This document shows positions 31,265 through 34,912 of a DNA stretch of 34,912 nt, in pieces. The stretch covers positions 1-34,912 of the forward strand of contig JAKSYS010000655.1 in the NCBI GenBank assembly GCA_022925895.1, given 5' to 3'. Below the pieces are notes generated by a model. It did no database searches. It saw only the letters and a list, made by a program, of their open reading frames with translations, and was not told the DNA's origin. The translations under genes were made by a program, and so were the position numbers. The stretch is from Fragilaria crotonensis (lineage: Eukaryota > Bacillariophyta > Fragilariophyceae > Fragilariales > Fragilariaceae). Position 1 is the stretch's first letter. Each line of letters starts with the position of its first letter.

Positions 31265-31620
31265 TGGAGTCATACGATGAAACCGACGGTGTTCAGTCTA
31301 GAACGGCAACCAACCACCTTGTTACAAACACGTCAACCAACGATCCGAATCCGTACGACAAGAATGGCTGTGTCTCCTCCAAGGCGTCGGACAAACCTTG
31401 TCTACATTACCGACCCACGACGCTATCTCGAACGATGCACCCGACGACACTTCTGCCATCACCGCAACCTTCGTCCCGGGCTCCAAAGGAAAGGAGCAAC
31501 CCACGAAACTGTCGACCAACACAATAACCGACGGCTCGCTCTCCACCTCAGCAGCCCATGACCCTGTCTTCGACAAGCAATCCGGGTGTGTCGATTTTTG
31601 CACATTCTAGTTTCCACCCA
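31265..31620 (+). pseudogene. decayed fourth Thr/Pro linker
   Basis: Directly after the stop, Thr/Pro-type units remain readable but alternate between frames: MKPTVFSLERQPTTLLQTRQ in the frame of the giant gene, YRPTTLSRTMHPTTLLPSPQ in the next, and QQPMTLSSTSNP near 31550. The decay shows that the coding region once continued past 31264, as A1 continues into linker 1. Confidence 0.6.
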
Positions 31621-31689
31621 AAAAAATCGACTATAGACGTACCTTAGCCCTCGAACCACAGATGGCGTCCGATGGCCTGTGCTTGCCTC

Positions 31690-32352
31690 CAGTGCTGCTC
31701 CAACCGAGCAATGGTACGAGTGCGATGCACATTGCGTATTATCGACAAGGTGGCTTACGTGCGATACGAGTTGGTCAAGAGACGTTAGTCGGTCACCACA
31801 ATACGACGTTAGAAACACTTGACAAGTACTATGCTTTTGAACGCCAGCATTACGATACGGTGGACTATCTGCTGGAATTGATGGGGATCGCCAATAATTC
31901 GGACTATCATGTGATTCATTAGCGAGCCGAAAAGGTCAATATTGATTACGACGATTGTGCCGACAAGGTTTTACAGGCCAGACAAGCCATGGGTAGCAAC
32001 ACCACGGTGTTAATGTCAAACATCAATCAACTGACCGACATGCTGTGGTACAACCCACGCAGGTATAATCAAAGTGATGCCATCCGATATCTCAATCGAC
32101 TCTTGGACTCTGGATTTCACAAACTGGATCAGGTGCTTGATAAAGTCCGAAATATGTTCCCCGACAAGATTGTTCTTCCCGTTTGGGACCAAATCATTGC
32201 TTAAAAGGCCCGACATTTTGCCACTTGCACAAAAGAATGTGCCGACGCGAATCATCTAAGGCTTGTAACTTTCGTGGGAACTTTGCCCAAACGACTGTTG
32301 ATTTGCGTACACAGATTGGCAAGTCGAGTTATGAATGCTGGCCGACCGAGTA
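31690..32352 (+). pseudogene. truncated broken copy of the glycosyltransferase-like gene
   Basis: This copy corresponds to the C-terminal two-thirds of 4505-5767, from LLQPSNGTSAMHIAYYRQGG onward. TGG of the HWRAEK motif is TAG at 31920-31922. CAA is TAA at 32202-32204. About four bases are lost near 32258 (AATCATCTAAGG against AATCATCTCTGTAAGG). It lacks the membrane anchor and stem. The remaining sequence is very similar to the intact copy, so the duplication is fairly recent and the disabling changes few. Confidence 0.85.
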
Positions 32353-32710
32353 ATGGTAGAACTCACGCCTTACGAGCATGTCAGTCAGAAGAAAGATGAA
32401 CAGTTCGCGAGGCCAATGCCCATGAACGCCAACTCGTCAGGGTTGTTGTCGCGTTCGCCTTGGGCAATTGTTGACGAAAGGACGATGGTCAGGTGTTGTC
32501 GACAACGGGGCATGTGTGTGTGTGTTGCTGGGAAAGATCCGATCCGTGCATCGACAGCCACACGCGCGGAGTTAATATGCCTTGTCGAATTGTCTATGGT
32601 CGGTGCTACTTACGGCACTATCATATACTAACGAACCATCCACGGTATCGGAAAGAGGTCTCGTCCCTCGCACTTGACATTATCCACGCTGAGGATACTT
32701 AAAACAAGAA
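31690..32710 (+). repeat. segmental duplication, copy 2
   Basis: This is the direct-orientation copy of 5107-6130 and includes about 360 bp of 3' flank. It abuts the decayed fourth Thr/Pro linker on its left. Confidence 0.85.
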
Positions 32711-32979
32711 TTGCACCTTTCAAGATGGTGAAACAGTGATCTACTGCCGCAAAAGTGAAAACAACGGTTAGGTTTATATTGAATTAGACGACGAACTAGC
32801 GTAAAGCCTTTGACAAAAAGTCTTCCAATCAAACGGACCCGAGAGAGTGGCGGTGCATGTATGAGTAGTACATTACAGCAAATCAAACACAATGTGTAAG
32901 CATAGCATGTGGCCATCGACCAATCTGAGTTACAAAGAATCCAGGTCGACGACACGACATCTTTGTTCACACGCCTTCA
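32711..32979. other. convergent intergenic region, nothing recognised
   Basis: This stretch separates the duplicated block and the stop of the SLC10A7-like gene. It should contain the latter's 3' end; no distinctive signal was seen. Confidence 0.4.
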
Positions 32980-34304
32980 TCAAACATAAGTAGCGGTATT
33001 TGCAGTTCCACTTGATCCATGGAGAACGAGAGGTGTTTGCTCGTCAATCTCTGGACCCTGATCGTTCGTCGTCCCGGGCGGCTGCTGGGCTTGCTCATTC
33101 AATCGAAGTCTCTCTTGCTCCACAAACGCCTTGAGTTTGGGTGCCAAAATGGATCCAACCAAAAGTTGCGTCGGATGCCAGATGAGTAATGGGAGTGTGT
33201 AAAGTCCAACATTCGGATTTCCCTCGTACATGGCGGTGATGAGCGGTATGCCAACCGAAACGGTCTTGAAGGTGCAACCGAACAATCCCATGACACGCAA
33301 TTCCGGTTTATCAAAAAAGAGAAATCGGAGTAAGAACCACGCAACGACAGTGAGGCCACACAAAAGGAGCAGTTGTAGAAACATCATCATTATAACGCTC
33401 CCCATGGGCATGCGTGTCCCAGCGGAGAATGTGGTACAAAAGACGGTGTAGACGATAAAGACGAGGGCGTAGATTTGTGACTTTTTGACGTGGCGGGCAT
33501 AAGTCTTCATCCACTGGACTGCGCGGGTCGATCGTTTGTGAATGATTTGACCGATAATCAAGGGCATCACAATGCGAACGGCCAATTCATAAAACACATC
33601 GACCAGATTTACACCATCTCCTGAAACGCCGAGATATCCCAATATCAATAGTGGACTGAGGAAGACGCCAATAAGGTTGGCAAAGGTGGCGTTCAGAATT
33701 GCAGCGGCTTCGTCTCCACCTGCGGATTTAGTCAATATGAACACCATGTTTATGGCCATGGGGAGGCAGGAACAAATCACCATGCCATCGGCCAAGGGTT
33801 CGACAAGCGCTCCTGTCTTCAACAACATGCGAGAGAATTCATACACCAACAGAGAGACTGCACCAAAGTTGAAGACCTGAAGAAAAGCGTTGAAGAGCAT
33901 TTCCTTAGAAGCTGTTTGGAATTCCTCCGTTTTGAGGTCCAGTCCGGCCACAACTGTGTTGTTGGAAAGGAACAAAAGAAACGAATGAATTTGTTGTGTG
34001 GACATGTGAGCAAGGATATAAGAGTGTCCAACGGTCGGTTGCGACCTTCATGAAAGATTGAAACAAACCCAAGCAACTCACTAAAGATGAAGACAACCGC
34101 AATCCATTTTGCGGTGATCTGAGGCACAAGGTACTTGGATCCAAGTGGAGGATAGGCTTTTGCAAGAAAAATGACAACCGCAAAGAGAATGAGAATTTCG
34201 TATGCATTGTAGAACTCAACAACCTTTTGTCTTATGGTTGATCTCTGGTTTGTTTCTTCAACATTCGTGGAGGAGTTGTTCCTCAACGACGCGGTTTCCT
34301 TCAT
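32980..34304 (-). CDS. SLC10A7-like (sodium/bile acid cotransporter 7 family) membrane transporter
   Basis: The gene has two exons on the minus strand: 34304-34082 and 33953-32980, joined across a 128-nt intron in phase 1 to give 398 residues. Exon 1 starts MKETASLRNNSSTN and holds the first two membrane segments; exon 2 holds the rest. Diagnostic stretches are GLDLKTEEF, ILTKSAGGDEAAAILNATFA, IVMPLIIGQI, TFKTVSVGIPLI and PLLIWHPTQLLVGSILAP, close to animal SLC10A7 and bacterial SBF-like proteins. About ten membrane helices are expected. The cytosolic tail is Gln/Pro-rich. Animal SLC10A7 affects Golgi/ER calcium and glycosylation; transport in algae is not established. An in-frame ATG at 34439 could extend the N-terminus by 45 residues, but 34304 fits the family length better. 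Confidence 0.85.
33954..34081 (-). other. 128-nt intron of the SLC10A7-like gene
   Basis: The donor GTGAGT follows ATC TTT A at 34082, and the acceptor CCAACAACACAG precedes TTGTGGCC at 33953. Splicing joins VVFIF-I-VAGLDLKTEE, which restores the family alignment. Without it the frame hits in-frame stops. Confidence 0.85.
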
Positions 34305-34397
34305 GCTGATGCACTGTTGCCCAATCCTCGCCCTACTGATGAGATAGAGCACACCACACACCAGACACGTCTGACGATTGACAACGACGAGAAGTAC

Positions 34398-34412
34398 GAC
34401 TACCGGTAGTAC
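34398..34412. promoter_or_regulatory. CTACCGGTAG palindrome, copy 2
   Basis: GACTACCGGTAGTAC is identical to 10592-10606. It lies about 95 bp upstream of the transporter start codon, a plausible promoter position. Confidence 0.35.
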
Positions 34413-34573
34413 CTGTATCAGTAGATCAGTAGTATGCATGTATGCATTATGCTGTACAGGACCAGGAGCATATATGGATGCCGCTGATGAAAAGTAGTCC
34501 CTGGTACTTGGGATACGTAAGAAATACAGTTCTACTACTGTACAATGGTCTCACTCTGTCAGTAGGAGTGCTT

Positions 34574-34583
34574 CTACCGGTAG
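34574..34583. promoter_or_regulatory. CTACCGGTAG palindrome, copy 3
   Basis: This third copy of the 10-bp palindrome lies 270 bp upstream of the transporter start, within GTAC-rich sequence. Confidence 0.28.
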
Positions 34584-34640
34584 AGTACTTGGTACTGGCT
34601 ACTGGCGTACTCCAATCATCAACAAACGCAGGTTGCAGTC

Positions 34641-34673
34641 AATAATGTACTCCTTGTACTCGAGTACATTATT
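34641..34673. repeat. inverted repeat AATAATGTACT / AGTACATTATT
   Basis: Two perfect 11-bp arms (34641-34651 and 34663-34673) are separated by an 11-nt loop. It could form a hairpin or serve as a dimeric protein site. Confidence 0.5.
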
Positions 34674-34912
34674 CCAGTGTTTCCGTACGAATGGGGGAAA
34701 CGTTATGAGAGAACGCGACAGACATGCTCTGCTTGATCGAGCAACAATTATGCAGCGGCACGACTCTCACGCAATGGCATGAGAAGTGCGTTCTAGTCAC
34801 AGTCGAACGGTTCATACCGTGTACTACTATATGTAAACCTCGCACAAGTACAAAAACATCCGACGAAGACAATACACACACATTGAATGGCACTGAATCG
34901 TTGTCGACGAAG

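Larger units (their letters stand above)
34305..34912. other. 5' region of the SLC10A7-like gene, rich in GTAC motifs
   Basis: No gene is recognised. The stretch is dense in GTAC/TACT words and holds two CTACCGGTAG palindromes (34400-34409, 34574-34583) and an inverted repeat at 34641-34673. It resembles the motif-rich patch at 10592-10690. A promoter for the minus-strand transporter is the likely content. Confidence 0.35.

Noticed and set aside
34305-34439. N-terminal extension of the transporter to the ATG at 34439
   Set aside because: It would add 45 residues overlapping the palindrome-rich upstream patch, and the family usually starts shortly before the first membrane helix. It remains possible.

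Overview
The window looks like nuclear DNA from a stramenopile alga, most likely a diatom. The reasons are a secreted protein with long LSPTxQPTT threonine/proline linkers (a protein style frequent in diatoms), short GT-AG introns, an SLC10A7-type transporter, and gag-like fragments resembling diatom retroelements. No species can be named from the sequence alone. No CRISPR array, rRNA or tRNA was recognised.

Layout. (1) 1-4077 is an element bounded by 19-bp perfect terminal inverted repeats with palindromic GGGGTTAATTAACCCC subterminal motifs. It carries a decayed internal fragment of a cobalamin-dependent methionine synthase (metH) gene and no recognisable transposase. (2) 4505-5767 is an intact gene for a type II membrane protein that looks like a Golgi glycosyltransferase, possibly O-fucosyltransferase-like. 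(3) 6131-11719 is gene-poor and holds scattered remnants of retroelements. (4) 11720-31264 is a giant modular surface or secreted protein gene, about 6,500 codons if its frame breaks are bridged. (5) 31690-32710 is a truncated, broken second copy of the glycosyltransferase gene and its 3' flank, in direct orientation. (6) 32980-34304 (minus strand) is a two-exon SLC10A7-like membrane transporter gene.

The giant gene is the centre of interest. Its order is: signal peptide; eight tandem 108-residue beta-sandwich repeats (array A1); Thr/Pro linker 1; a ~1,700-residue core with IPT/TIG, EGF-like, carboxypeptidase-regulatory-like, Cys-rich and fibronectin III-like parts (C1); linker 2; a nearly identical second core (C2, offset 6402 bp); linker 3; a second array of eight 108-residue repeats (A2). 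A stop follows, then a decayed fourth linker. Every repeat scale (27, 324 and 6402 bp) is a multiple of three. The frame is broken near 12174 (+2) and 12540 (-1), and by ten small deletions clustered in 24356-26414 of C2. The rest of C2 has no indels relative to C1, so either one patch is being pseudogenised or that patch of the assembly is poor.

Functional reading (inference): a very large, heavily O-glycosylatable extracellular protein, possibly a cell-surface, adhesion or wall protein, that grows by in-frame tandem duplication. It sits between two direct copies of a secretory-pathway glycosyltransferase-like gene, one intact and one dead, so the whole 5-32 kb interval has been reshaped by segmental duplication.
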